DNA of 64,000 bases from Candidatus Polarisedimenticolaceae bacterium. GTDB taxonomy: Bacteria > Acidobacteriota > Polarisedimenticolia > Polarisedimenticolales > DASRJG01. The DNA lies in NCBI GenBank assembly GCA_036275915.1, contig DASUCV010000009.1:287198-351197 (forward strand). The letters run 5' to 3'. The position numbers and the translations under genes were made by a program. Shown in pieces: positions 23,259 through 32,271 of the stretch. How positions within the stretch are numbered: the stretch's first letter is position 1; the number at the start of each line of letters is the position of its first letter. The notes under the pieces are model-generated. The model was given only the letters and a program-made list of their open reading frames with translations. It searched no databases and had not been told where the DNA came from.

Positions 23259-24532
23259 CGGCGCCGGAACACAGGATCTCGACGTTGACTCAAACGGAAT
23301 CACGCACCCCGGTTGTGGCTGAAGATCGTTCGCCCCGGACGGCGGGCTGGCTCAACCGCACGACTGTCGGGATCACGTTGGCCAGCTTATTCTCGGACGT
23401 ATCCCACGAGCTCGGGACAGCGGTCCTTCCCACCGTCCTGCTCTCGATCGGCGCGGGTCCGGCGGCGCTCGGCATTGTGGAAGGCGTTGCGGACGGGATC
23501 TCGTCGATCGCCAAGCTCTGGGGCGGCGTCATGACCGACAGGGTTGTCCGCCGCAAGCCACTGACTTCGGTGGGCTACCTCGTGACGGCCCTCGGCATGG
23601 CCGCGATCGGACTCTGCACGTCGGCCTGGCAGGTACTCGTGTGCCGCGTGTCGGCATGGATCGGACGTGGCAGCCGGTCGGCACCGCGCGACTTCCTGAT
23701 GGCGCAGGCCGTGCGACCCGAGGCGAGAGGCAGGGCTTTCGGCATGGAGCGCGCCGGCGATGCGCTTGGCGCCGTCGTCGGCCCGCTGCTCGCTCTCGGT
23801 CTGCTCAGCGTTGGGTTTAGACCGCAAGAGATCGTGATTGGTTCGCTGCTTCCGGGGCTCCTGGCGTTCCTAGCGATCGCCTTCCTCGTGGTGGAGCAAC
23901 GACGGCCGGCGACTGGGTCGGCCTTGGGGATCCGCGAGAGCCTCGCAGGAACCGGCGCCCCGTTCAGGCGGTATCTCGGCGGAATCTTGCTCTTCGGCTG
24001 TGGGGACTTCTCGCGCACGCTGCTGATCCTCTACGCGACGCAGCACGTCTCGGGCGCACTCTTCTCGATCGAGGGCGCGGCACTGGCAATCAGCTTCTAC
24101 GCGCTACACAACGCGGTGAGTGCTCTCGCGGCATTTCCGCTCGGGGTGCTCGGAGACCGCGTCGGCCACAGGACGGTGATCGTTTCCGGTTACATCATCG
24201 CCGCAGCGACCACGGCCGGTTTTGGTCTTGCGTCGCCGACTCCGGCCAACCTGGCGATCCTCTTCGTCGCTTCCGGGCTCGCGATAGCGTGTGAGGAGGT
24301 CGCCGAGAAAGCGTACGCCGTCGATTTACTCCCTCATCACACGCGAGGGACGGGACTCGGACTGTTGGCCGCCGTCAACGGCGTCGGAGACATGATCTCG
24401 AGCGCGATGGTCGGCATCCTCTGGGCAACCTTCCCTTCGTCACCCGCCGTCGGGTTCCTCGCCGCCGCAGGGCTCCAGGTTGCGGGAGCCACTGTCGTTG
24501 CCGCGGGACGGCGCGGTGTTGGCGATAGTTGA
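23255..24532 (+). CDS. MFS transporter, likely efflux component of the island operon
   Basis: A 425-residue major facilitator protein with 12 predicted helices. Visible motifs include SLFSDVSHELGTAVLPTVLL, the loop 2-3 motif GGVMTDRVVRRKPL and the second-half equivalent PLGVLGDRVGHRTVIVSGYI. A late VNGVGDMISSAMVGILW resembles MFS permeases encoded in metal-resistance loci. GTG at 23255 overlaps the ccdA-like stop (GTGA). Last in a fully coupled five-gene operon under a CadC-like repressor, it probably exports the final product (inference). The stop lies 11 bases before the tRNA-Leu gene. Confidence 0.85.
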   Translation: MTAPEHRISTLTQTESRTPVVAEDRSPRTAGWLNRTTVGITLASLFSDVSHELGTAVLPTVLLSIGAGPAALGIVEGVADGISSIAKLWGGVMTDRVVRRKPLTSVGYLVTALGMAAIGLCTSAWQVLVCRVSAWIGRGSRSAPRDFLMAQAVRPEARGRAFGMERAGDALGAVVGPLLALGLLSVGFRPQEIVIGSLLPGLLAFLAIAFLVVEQRRPATGSALGIRESLAGTGAPFRRYLGGILLFGCGDFSRTLLILYATQHVSGALFSIEGAALAISFYALHNAVSALAAFPLGVLGDRVGHRTVIVSGYIIAAATTAGFGLASPTPANLAILFVASGLAIACEEVAEKAYAVDLLPHHTRGTGLGLLAAVNGVGDMISSAMVGILWATFPSSPAVGFLAAAGLQVAGATVVAAGRRGVGDS

Positions 24533-24543
24533 CACCGTCGCGC

Positions 24544-24629
24544 TGGTGCCGGAGGCTGGGCTCGAACCAGCACTCCCTTGCGGGAAGGGGATTTTAAGTC
24601 CCCTGCGTCTGCCATTCCGCCACTCCGGC
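24544..24629 (-). tRNA. tRNA-Leu (UAA anticodon)
   Basis: On the minus strand the 86 bases fold as a class II tRNA. The 5' end is GCCGGAGTGGCGGAATGGCA, the anticodon stem GGGGA/TCCCC holds the loop CTTAAAA with anticodon TAA, and a long variable arm follows (CTTCCCGCAAGGGAG). The T-arm has GGTTCGAGCC, and the acceptor strand CTCCGGC is followed by an A discriminator and CCA. Its 3' end is the probable integration site of the island to its left (see repeats at 19180 and 20566). Confidence 0.97.
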
Positions 24630-24736
24630 GTGTGGCCGGAGTCTATCTCGACCCGATGAGTTAGGCCGTTCGTCGATCGTTGCATCGCTCAAACTTCTCA
24701 TTCCTGCGAGCGCGATCCCTGCGGTATACATCCCGT

Positions 24737-27580
24737 GTGGGGGGCGTGGTGCGCTGCGCGAAGTGCGGTTCCGAGCGGCCGCTCGACGGCCCGTGTTCCA
24801 GATGTCTCTCGGCGACCGGTCCCGATTCCCATGGGCCGGGATACGAACAGATCGGGCCCTACCGGATCGTTTCGCGTCTGGGCAGCGGCGGCATGGGAGA
24901 GGTCTATCGGGCGCACGACGACCGTCTCGGCCGAAGCGTCGCGATCAAGGTGCTGCCTGAAACGCTCGCAGGCGACCCGGAGCGCATCGCGAGGTTCCGT
25001 CGCGAGGCCCGCCTGGCCGCGTCTTTCAACCACCCGAACATCGCGTCGATCTATGGGTTCGAGGAGATCGAGGGAAAGCACTTTCTCGTCATGGAGCTCG
25101 TCGAGGGTCGCTCGCTCGCGGATCGCCTGCAGTCGGGTCCGATGCCGATCGACGAGACCATCTCCGTCGTGGCGCAGATCGCGGAGGGTCTGGAGGCGGC
25201 CCACGAGAGAGGTGTGGTGCACAGGGATCTCAAGCCCTCGAACGTCATGCTCCTTCCGGACGGAAAGGTAAAGATCCTCGACTTCGGACTGGCGAAAGCC
25301 CTCGATGCCGAGCCGCCGGCCCTGGACATCGATCACTCCCCGACGATGAGCGTGCAGCAGATGCAGCACACCACACCGGGAGCCGTGATCGGTACCGTGC
25401 CCTACATGAGCCCGGAGCAGGCGCGCGGCCGACCGGTCGATCGTCGCACCGACATCTGGTCGCTCGGGTGCGTGCTGTACGAGTGCCTCACCGGCCGCCG
25501 CGCGTTCGACGGAGAGACGGCGACGGACATTCTCGCGAAGATCCTCGAGCGGGACCCGAGCTGGGAGGCTCTCCCCGCCCGAACCCCTGCGCGTGTCCGC
25601 GAGCTCGTCGAGCGGTGCCTGGAGAAGGACCCGCGACACCGCATCCGCGATAGCGGCGACGTGCGGATCGAGCTCGAGCGGGCTCGCGTTGCTCGCGAAT
25701 GGAGCTCCTCCGGGGCCGTGGCCGCCGCGAGGCCCGCGTCGTGGCGCTCACGCGGACAACTTCTCTGGGGCATCGCCGGTCTCGCGGTCGGGATCGCGGT
25801 CATGGCGGTCACCATGCGCACGTTCTTTCGGCTTCCAGGCGCGGGACAGGGCGCTCGACCGCGCGGGGCGTCCGCGCTCCCTCTGAAGGTCGACGTGACC
25901 GATCCGGCCATCCCCGCTCATCCGGCGCTGGATCACTCGAGCGTGGCGGTCTCGGCCGACGGCATGACGATCGCTTACTTCGGAAAGGCGACCCAGACCG
26001 AGGGGGCCGCGTGGTCGATCTGCCTTCGCCGTGCCGACGACGTCCATGCGATCCGGTGTGTGGACAGCCCCGACCCCTTTGACCCGTTCTTCTCGCCAGA
26101 CGGAGCGTGGATGGGGTTTTCGAGCCTGCGAGGTGTCTACAAGGTTTCGCTCGCCGGAGGGGCGCCGACCCGCGTCGCCGAGCCCGTGAGCGTGGGAGCG
26201 ACGAAGGGCGCCGCGTGGACGGAGAAGGGAATCGTGTTCTCACCGGCGGCGAAGGCCGGCCTGATGATCGTGAGCGAACAGGGGGGCACGGTTCAGACAC
26301 TTACCGTGCCTGACGCCTCGAAAGGAGAGGTGTCCCATCGCTGGCCCTCTGCCCTGCCCGACGGACGGCACCTCCTCTTCACCATCAAGAAGGAAGGGAT
26401 CACGTCCTTCGACCAGGGGGAGATCGCCCTCCTCGATCTGGACACGAAGTCCTGGAAGACGCTGATCCGCGGCGGGTCCTTCGCCAGGTATTTGCCCACC
26501 GGGCACATCGTCTACGCGCGGGACGGAGCGATTCTCGCCGTGCCCTTCGATCTGCGCTCCGGGGAGGTCCGAGGGACGCCGGTGACGGTGCTCGCCGGCG
26601 TCATGACCCAGCCGGGGAGCGGAGCCGCACAATTCGCCGTCGCCTCCGAGGCGGGGGCGCTCGTCTTCGTCCCCGGAGGACCGGACATCCAGCGCGATGA
26701 GCTGGTCTGGCTCGACCGGCGGGGGAACGTCACGCCCGTCGGAGCTCCGCTCGAGCACTATTACGCTCCGTTCCTCTCCCCCGACGGGACGCGCGTGGCG
26801 GCGACGGTGTTCGGAGCGACCGATACGGTCGTCGTCTTCGACTTGACTCGTGGCTCCTCGGTGCGTGCCAAGACCGTGGGAAACTGCCAGCTCCGCGGCT
26901 GGTATCCGGACGGGCGCCGGCTCCTCGTCGCCTCCGACGCGGAAGGCGGCGGAACCATGCGCCTCTACGAGACCCCCGCGGACGGGTCCGGGACGGCGCG
27001 TCGTGTGGGAGTTGATGACCTCGACGGCGCGGGAGCATGGATCTTCCCGACCGCCGGCGGGGTCGGGATCGTCCATCGCACCGAGGACGGCCTCTACGTC
27101 ACACGGATCGAAGGCGAGCCTCTGCGGCGACGGATCACCGATTTCGGTGAGGTCACGCCGCGTTACCCATCGGTCTCCCCCGATGGTCGATGGATCGCCT
27201 ACGAAACGGTGGTGTCGGGCGTCTCGGAGGTGTACGTCCGACCCTTTCCGACCGGCGAGAGGAAATGGCAGGTCTCGCGCGGCGGCGGACGAAACGCTCG
27301 ATGGTCTCCTCGGGGGGACGAATTGATCTACCGCCGCGATTCCGGCGGGGAGAGCTGGCTCGTGTCGGTCCGCATGTCCACGACGGCAACCGCGATCACG
27401 GCCGATCCACCAAAGGATCTCGTGAAGCTTCCCGTCGACCTGACAGAGCTGAATGCGTCCGGGATCGAGGGAGAGCGCTTCCTCGCGGTACGACGCGCGG
27501 CGCCGCAGTTCGCCGGCGACCGTGTCGTCGAGATCCTCAATTGGTTCGAGCAGGTCGAGGCGAAGGCGCCGTCGAGGTGA
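24737..27580 (+). CDS. Ser/Thr protein kinase with zinc ribbon and periplasmic beta-propeller
   Basis: About 947 residues. A short zinc ribbon (CAKCGSERPLDGPCSRC) starts the protein. The PknB-type kinase domain (about 40-310) has LGSGGMGEVY, AIKVL with the catalytic Lys, HRDLKPSNV and DFGLAK, so it should be active. One membrane span follows (LLWGIAGLAVGIAVMAVTM, about 350-370), then a WD40-like/TolB-type propeller of about 550 residues, presumably sensing outside the cytoplasm. The start is uncertain: GTG 24737 is preferred because TATACA at 24725-24730 would place the transcription start there (leaderless); TTG 24680 or GTG 24746 are alternatives. Confidence 0.9.
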   Translation: MGGVVRCAKCGSERPLDGPCSRCLSATGPDSHGPGYEQIGPYRIVSRLGSGGMGEVYRAHDDRLGRSVAIKVLPETLAGDPERIARFRREARLAASFNHPNIASIYGFEEIEGKHFLVMELVEGRSLADRLQSGPMPIDETISVVAQIAEGLEAAHERGVVHRDLKPSNVMLLPDGKVKILDFGLAKALDAEPPALDIDHSPTMSVQQMQHTTPGAVIGTVPYMSPEQARGRPVDRRTDIWSLGCVLYECLTGRRAFDGETATDILAKILERDPSWEALPARTPARVRELVERCLEKDPRHRIRDSGDVRIELERARVAREWSSSGAVAAARPASWRSRGQLLWGIAGLAVGIAVMAVTMRTFFRLPGAGQGARPRGASALPLKVDVTDPAIPAHPALDHSSVAVSADGMTIAYFGKATQTEGAAWSICLRRADDVHAIRCVDSPDPFDPFFSPDGAWMGFSSLRGVYKVSLAGGAPTRVAEPVSVGATKGAAWTEKGIVFSPAAKAGLMIVSEQGGTVQTLTVPDASKGEVSHRWPSALPDGRHLLFTIKKEGITSFDQGEIALLDLDTKSWKTLIRGGSFARYLPTGHIVYARDGAILAVPFDLRSGEVRGTPVTVLAGVMTQPGSGAAQFAVASEAGALVFVPGGPDIQRDELVWLDRRGNVTPVGAPLEHYYAPFLSPDGTRVAATVFGATDTVVVFDLTRGSSVRAKTVGNCQLRGWYPDGRRLLVASDAEGGGTMRLYETPADGSGTARRVGVDDLDGAGAWIFPTAGGVGIVHRTEDGLYVTRIEGEPLRRRITDFGEVTPRYPSVSPDGRWIAYETVVSGVSEVYVRPFPTGERKWQVSRGGGRNARWSPRGDELIYRRDSGGESWLVSVRMSTTATAITADPPKDLVKLPVDLTELNASGIEGERFLAVRRAAPQFAGDRVVEILNWFEQVEAKAPSR

Positions 27581-27639
27581 GGTGAGGCTTCCGGTCGCGA
27601 TGAGATCAGGGCTCGGGCCGCCGGTGGTAGCTTAACCGC

Positions 27640-28347
27640 GTGGGCGACGTCACCGGCCGCAACATACTGGTGATCGAGGATGAGCCGTCGATAGCGGACA
27701 ACGTGGTCTTCGCCCTGAGGAGCGAAGGCTTCGGGGTCACTTGGCGCTCATTAGGCAAGGACGGCGTCGCCTTCCTTGCCGAAGAGCGCATCGACCTCGT
27801 GATCCTCGATGTCGGCCTCCCGGACGGCAGTGGCTTCGAGCGCTGTAAGGAGATCCGCTCGAACTCGGATGTGCCGATCCTCTTCTTGACTGCGCGAGCC
27901 GACGAGATCGACCGAGTGGTGGGTTTGGAGATCGGCGCAGACGACTACGTCACGAAGCCTTTCTCTCCGCGCGAGCTGGTCGCGCGTGTGAAGTCGATCC
28001 TGAGACGAGCACGGCCGGACCCGGTGGAGACCGACGAGCCGAGGGTGCCCGCCAGGGCGTTCGAGGTGGACGAGGACCTGGCCCAGATCGCGTACCACGG
28101 GACCGGTCTGACGTTGACGCGATACGAATACCTCCTGCTCAAGCACCTCGTCGAGAACCCCGAGCGGGTCTACTCGCGCGCGCAGCTGATGGAGCAGGTC
28201 TGGGGCTCGTCCCAGACCAGCATGGAGCGCACCGTGGACGCACACGTCAAGTCGCTGCGCCAGAAACTCCGGGCCGTCGCTCCCGACGAGGACCCGATCG
28301 CGACCCACCGCGGGTTCGGTTACAGCCTCAGCCGCGGGAAGCCGTAG
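27640..28347 (+). CDS. creB: Response regulator CreB (OmpR family)
   Basis: A 235-residue two-component regulator. The receiver domain has the acidic pair E13-D14, phospho-acceptor D57 in LVILDVGLPDG and Lys in DDYVTKPFSPREL. The winged helix (about 135-230) has LTLTRYEYLLLKHLVENPER and TVDAHVKSLRQKLR. The next genes are a close CreC match and creD, and a cre tag precedes creD, so the CreB call is firm. GTG at 27640 is the start; 1 base separates the stop from creC. Confidence 0.93.
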   Translation: MGDVTGRNILVIEDEPSIADNVVFALRSEGFGVTWRSLGKDGVAFLAEERIDLVILDVGLPDGSGFERCKEIRSNSDVPILFLTARADEIDRVVGLEIGADDYVTKPFSPRELVARVKSILRRARPDPVETDEPRVPARAFEVDEDLAQIAYHGTGLTLTRYEYLLLKHLVENPERVYSRAQLMEQVWGSSQTSMERTVDAHVKSLRQKLRAVAPDEDPIATHRGFGYSLSRGKP

Positions 28348-28348
28348 G

Positions 28349-29773
28349 ATGCCGATCGGCGTCCGAGTCTTTCTCGGCTACATCCTCATCGTCGGGCTTG
28401 CCGTCTTCTTTCTCGTGAAGGTGTTCGTCAACGAGATCAAGCCCGGCGTGCGCCAGACCACGGAAGAGACGCTCGTCGATACGGCGAACCTGCTTGCGGA
28501 GCTTCTGGCCGCCGAGGTTCGTGACGGAACCGTCGCGACGGGTCGCTTCAAGGAATCCATGGACGCGTCCGTGCGGCGCTCGATCAACGCGCGGATCGGC
28601 GGCTTTACCAAGGCCGGCACCAGCTACCGGATCTACGTGACCGACGCCCGCGGGATCGTGCTCTACGACTCCGATGGTAAGGCGGAGGGCGCCGACTACT
28701 CGCGCTGGAACGACGTGTATCTGACCCTGCGTGGACGGTACGGCGCGCGCTCGACGCGCGAGGATCCCAGCGACGAGAGAAGCTCGGTCATGTACGTGGC
28801 CGCGCCGATCCGGGACGGCGAGAAGATCGTCGGCGTCGTCACGATCGCGAAGGCCAATCGGAGCGTCGAGCCCTTCATCGCGGCCGGGCGGAGCCATCTA
28901 CTGCGCGCCGGTGTGGTCCTCGCGCTGCTCTCGCTGGGTGTCGGGATCGCGTTTTCGATCTGGATGTCTCGCTCGGTCCAGGAAGTGGTGCGTTACGCGG
29001 GCGACCTGACGGCGGGAAAGCGCATCGTCGAGCCCCGCCTGCGGGGTGAGCTGCAGCAGATCGGCCGTGCGGTGACCGAGCTGCGCGAGAAGCTCGACGG
29101 CAAGACCTACGTCGAAGAATACATCCACGCCTTCATGCACGAGCTGAAGAGCCCGCTCGCTGCCATCTACGGCGCGGCCGAGCTGCTCGAGGGCGAGATG
29201 CCCGCCTCCGAGCGGGCGCGTTTCCTGCAAAACATCCAGACGGAGTGTCAGCGTCTGCGTCAGATCCTCGACCGCCTCCTCGACCTCGCACGTGTCGAGC
29301 AGCGTCAATCTCTCGAGACCCGCGTGAAAGTTGCCGTCGCGGATCTCACGAGCGAGCTTCGCGTGGCCAACGCTGCGCTCCTTTCCGCCGGGGAACTGGC
29401 GTTCGTGGACCGGCTTCCGCCGGGACTGGCCGTCATGGGAGATCCGTTTCTTCTCCGGCAGGCGCTCAACAACCTCATGGACAACGCCATCCAGTTCTCG
29501 CCGCCGGGCGGAACGATCACGTGGAGCGGCGACGTCTCGAACGGCCGCGTCCGCCTTCGGCTGCACAACACCGGAAGCCACATTCCCGAATTCGCGGCCG
29601 GCAGGCTGTTCGAACGCTTCTACTCACTGCCCCGCCCCGGGACCCAGAAGAAGAGCACGGGCTTGGGGCTTGCTTTCGCAAAGGAAGTCGCGCTGTTGCA
29701 CGGGGGCGAGCTGACGGTGGAGAACGCGACGGAGGGCGGCGTCGCAGCCATCCTGATTCTTCCTGCCGATTAG
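28349..29773 (+). CDS. creC: Sensor histidine kinase CreC
   Basis: A 474-residue sensor. The N-terminal membrane helix (about 10-28) and second helix (about 188-206) flank a periplasmic domain. That domain matches E. coli CreC closely: EIKPGVRQTTEETLVDTANL, DYSRWNDVYLTLRGRYGARS and SSVMYVAAPI. The HisKA motif is HELKSPLAAIYGAAELL with His near residue 264. The ATPase has NNLMDNAIQFSPPGG and GLGLAFAKEV. CreBC responds to metabolic signals and regulates creD; here creD carries the canonical binding site. Confidence 0.95.
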   Translation: MPIGVRVFLGYILIVGLAVFFLVKVFVNEIKPGVRQTTEETLVDTANLLAELLAAEVRDGTVATGRFKESMDASVRRSINARIGGFTKAGTSYRIYVTDARGIVLYDSDGKAEGADYSRWNDVYLTLRGRYGARSTREDPSDERSSVMYVAAPIRDGEKIVGVVTIAKANRSVEPFIAAGRSHLLRAGVVLALLSLGVGIAFSIWMSRSVQEVVRYAGDLTAGKRIVEPRLRGELQQIGRAVTELREKLDGKTYVEEYIHAFMHELKSPLAAIYGAAELLEGEMPASERARFLQNIQTECQRLRQILDRLLDLARVEQRQSLETRVKVAVADLTSELRVANAALLSAGELAFVDRLPPGLAVMGDPFLLRQALNNLMDNAIQFSPPGGTITWSGDVSNGRVRLRLHNTGSHIPEFAAGRLFERFYSLPRPGTQKKSTGLGLAFAKEVALLHGGELTVENATEGGVAAILILPAD

Positions 29774-29799
29774 CGCGTTTTCGCCGTTTTCATGAAGGA

Positions 29800-29815
29800 T
29801 TCACGGACCCTTCAC
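29800..29815 (+). promoter_or_regulatory. cre tag (CreB-binding site) upstream of creD
   Basis: TTCAC (29800-29804), six bases, TTCAC (29811-29815): an exact match to the CreB recognition sequence TTCAC-N6-TTCAC known from enteric bacteria. It lies 53 bases upstream of the creD start and downstream of creC, so creD should have its own CreB-controlled promoter. Confidence 0.9.
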
Positions 29816-29868
29816 GGGGGCTTCTCGGACGGGTCGCACATTGGTTGCGACTACCGGAAGGAGAGCCC

Positions 29869-31233
29869 ATGCGTCGAACTCTACTCGTCAAAGCCATCGT
29901 CACCGGAATCCTCGCCATGGCCGTCATCGTGCCTCTCTCGGCCATCGTCAGCATGGTGCACGATCGGCAGGCTCTGAGCGCCGGCGTGCTCGAGGACGTC
30001 CAGCGAGCGGGGGTCGGCACGCAAACTCTGATCGGGCCGATCCTGATCGTCCCCTACCGGCGTACTCTCGCGATCGAGGTGACGGACCCCAAGAGCGGGG
30101 CGAAGTCCACCAACACGACGGAGGATGAGGGTCGGCTGTATTTCCTGCCCGAGACGCTGACGGCCGACGTCCGCGTGAGCACCGAGATGCGGCACCGCGG
30201 CATCTACTCGGCGCTTCTCTACAACGCGCACCATACGATCAACGGATCGTTTGCCCTGCCGGAGAGGTTCGGCGTCGCGGAGAACCCAAACGCCACTTAC
30301 GCTTTCTCGGACCCCTTCCTCATCCTCGGTATCAGCGATACCCGTGGGATCCGTGGCAAACCCACGGTGAGCTGGAACGGCGCCGCGCTTGATTGGAAGG
30401 GCGGCACAGGAGGATCCACGATAGACAACGGCGTGCACGCCGCGATCGGAAACTGCACGCCCGGGAAAACCGCGACGTTCGCGATCGATCTCGCGCTGCA
30501 GGGAACCCAGACGCTCGCCTACGTACCGGTCGGCAAGGACACCGCTGTCCAGATGAAGTCGGACTGGCCGCACCCGAGCTTTGACGGCCAATTCCTCCCC
30601 GAGACACGTGCCGTCTCCGGGCAAGGCTTCGACGCCACGTGGCGCACGACGCACCTCGCATCGAACGTCGAGTCGGCACTGCGTACCCAGCTCGGCGGCA
30701 AGAGCGGCGTCCAGGCGAACACGTTTGGTGTCCAGTTCATCGAGCCGGTGAACGTTTACCTTCAGACAGAGCGCGCCGCGAAGTACGGATTCCTCTTCGT
30801 GGTCCTCACGTTCCTGGTGTTCCAGCTCTTCGAGCTGCTGAAGGGCCTTGCGATCCACCCGGTGCAGTACGGCCTCGTGGGGATGGGGCTGGCGATGTTC
30901 TTCCTGCTGTTGCTTGCGCTCACCGAGCACCTCCCCTTTGCTCTCGCCTACCTTCTCGCAAGCGCTGCCTGCATCGCCCTCTTGGGGTTCTACGTCAGCT
31001 ACGTGCTCCGCAGCGTCAAGCGCGCGACCGGCTTCACGGGGCTGTTGACGACCCTCTACGCCGCGCTCTACGTCCTCCTGCGCTCGGAGGACATGGCGCT
31101 CCTGCTCGGAGCGGCGCTGCTGTTCGGCATCCTCGCGGCCATCATGGTGGTGACCCGCCGGATCGATTGGTACCGCGTCGCGGTCGACCCCACGGATTCC
31201 GGTGTGCCGGAAACCGGCTCTTCCGAGGCGTGA
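29869..31233 (+). CDS. creD: Inner membrane protein CreD
   Basis: A 454-residue protein with one N-terminal membrane helix (VKAIVTGILAMAVIVPLS). A large periplasmic region follows (LIGPILIVPYRR, then DPFLILGISDTRGI and FGVQFIEPVNVYLQTERAAK). The C-terminal bundle of about six helices begins YGFLFVVLTFLVFQLFELLK. This is the CreD/COG4452 layout and length. CreD is the main target of CreBC and affects envelope and beta-lactam responses in Proteobacteria. GGAAGGAGA at 29856-29864 and the cre tag upstream fix the start. Confidence 0.95.
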   Translation: MRRTLLVKAIVTGILAMAVIVPLSAIVSMVHDRQALSAGVLEDVQRAGVGTQTLIGPILIVPYRRTLAIEVTDPKSGAKSTNTTEDEGRLYFLPETLTADVRVSTEMRHRGIYSALLYNAHHTINGSFALPERFGVAENPNATYAFSDPFLILGISDTRGIRGKPTVSWNGAALDWKGGTGGSTIDNGVHAAIGNCTPGKTATFAIDLALQGTQTLAYVPVGKDTAVQMKSDWPHPSFDGQFLPETRAVSGQGFDATWRTTHLASNVESALRTQLGGKSGVQANTFGVQFIEPVNVYLQTERAAKYGFLFVVLTFLVFQLFELLKGLAIHPVQYGLVGMGLAMFFLLLLALTEHLPFALAYLLASAACIALLGFYVSYVLRSVKRATGFTGLLTTLYAALYVLLRSEDMALLLGAALLFGILAAIMVVTRRIDWYRVAVDPTDSGVPETGSSEA

Positions 31234-31346
31234 CTCGCCCAGCTAGCCCAAGAGACCGGCGGCGGTGATCGCTCCTGGCTCCGAGGCCACGATCGCAGAC
31301 ATCCTGAAGCGCCACTGCGGCGATGCAGACGCGTCGAGTGCGTGAC

Positions 31347-32258
31347 TCATCTTCCTTGCGTGTCGAGCGCCGACTTGAGCCCCGCGGCGAGCGCGCTCGT
31401 CGTGCCCGTTCCCCAGAAGTGCAGGAAGACGACACGGGGCGTCTCGCCGATCATGTGGTTGTGGATGGCGACGATCTGGATCCCGGCGTGCCTTAGCGCT
31501 TTGAGCACACCCTGGACTTCGGGCTCGAGCATGGCGAAGTCGCCGTCGACGACCGCTTGGTCGTCGCTTCCTGCGAAGGCCGCCCAAGTGTTCACGCCCA
31601 TGGCGTTGCCCATTTCGTGGCCGCCCATCTTCGTCGTCCGTCCGATCGTGACCTTGTAGACGCCGCCGGACAGATCGCCCTTGCGTCCGAGGACCGAATC
31701 GATCTTCGCGGGATCCAGGGTGGACTTGGCCGGATCGATCGAGACCGGCGCCGGCTCGCCCGACGCGGCGCTCGCATCCTTGATCTTCGCGAACACCTTG
31801 CCGATGGCCGTGGCGAGCTTCTCCTCGTCTCCCATCCCGCCGATGTGCATGAACATCACCTTCGGCGCGTCGCCGAAGAAGTGGTTGTGGAGCGCGGTGA
31901 CCTCGAGCCCGTTCTCGAGCGCCACGTCCATGACCGGGTTGACCTGTGGCTCGAGGAGGACTTGGTCGCCCATGACGGCGACGTGATCTCCGACACGCTT
32001 GAACGCCGCCCAGCAAGTGAGTCCCATCGGCGGCGTCATCCGGACGCCGTTCGTCGTGATCGAGAGATCCGATCGCGGAACGGAGACTTTGAACACGCCT
32101 TCGGATTCGTCCAGCTTGCCCTTCGCTCCGGTGAGCTGCTCGATCCGTGCGGTATCGAGCGCGGGCGGCCGAGCAGCGATCTTTTTCTGTTCCGCGGCCT
32201 GATCGGCACCCGTCACGATCACGGCCAGCGCCGCGAGCGTCGTCATCATCTTGTTCAT
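31347..32258 (-). CDS. Secreted DUF1259 (LppY/LpqO-like) protein
   Basis: A 303-residue protein with an N-terminal signal (MMTTLAALAVIVTGADQ). It contains two DUF1259 repeats: the first has TPPMGLTCWAAFK, VTALHNHFFGDAPKVMFMHI and GMGDEEKLA. The second has GVNTWAAFAGSDDQAVVDGD, IVAIHNHMIGETPRVVFLHF and WGTG. Each has a His-x-His cluster that may bind metal. No function is established. It is last in an operon with a YncE-type propeller and a ChrA transporter (13 bases after the propeller gene). Confidence 0.9.
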   Translation of the reverse strand: MNKMMTTLAALAVIVTGADQAAEQKKIAARPPALDTARIEQLTGAKGKLDESEGVFKVSVPRSDLSITTNGVRMTPPMGLTCWAAFKRVGDHVAVMGDQVLLEPQVNPVMDVALENGLEVTALHNHFFGDAPKVMFMHIGGMGDEEKLATAIGKVFAKIKDASAASGEPAPVSIDPAKSTLDPAKIDSVLGRKGDLSGGVYKVTIGRTTKMGGHEMGNAMGVNTWAAFAGSDDQAVVDGDFAMLEPEVQGVLKALRHAGIQIVAIHNHMIGETPRVVFLHFWGTGTTSALAAGLKSALDTQGR

Positions 32259-32271
32259 GTCGCCATCCTCC

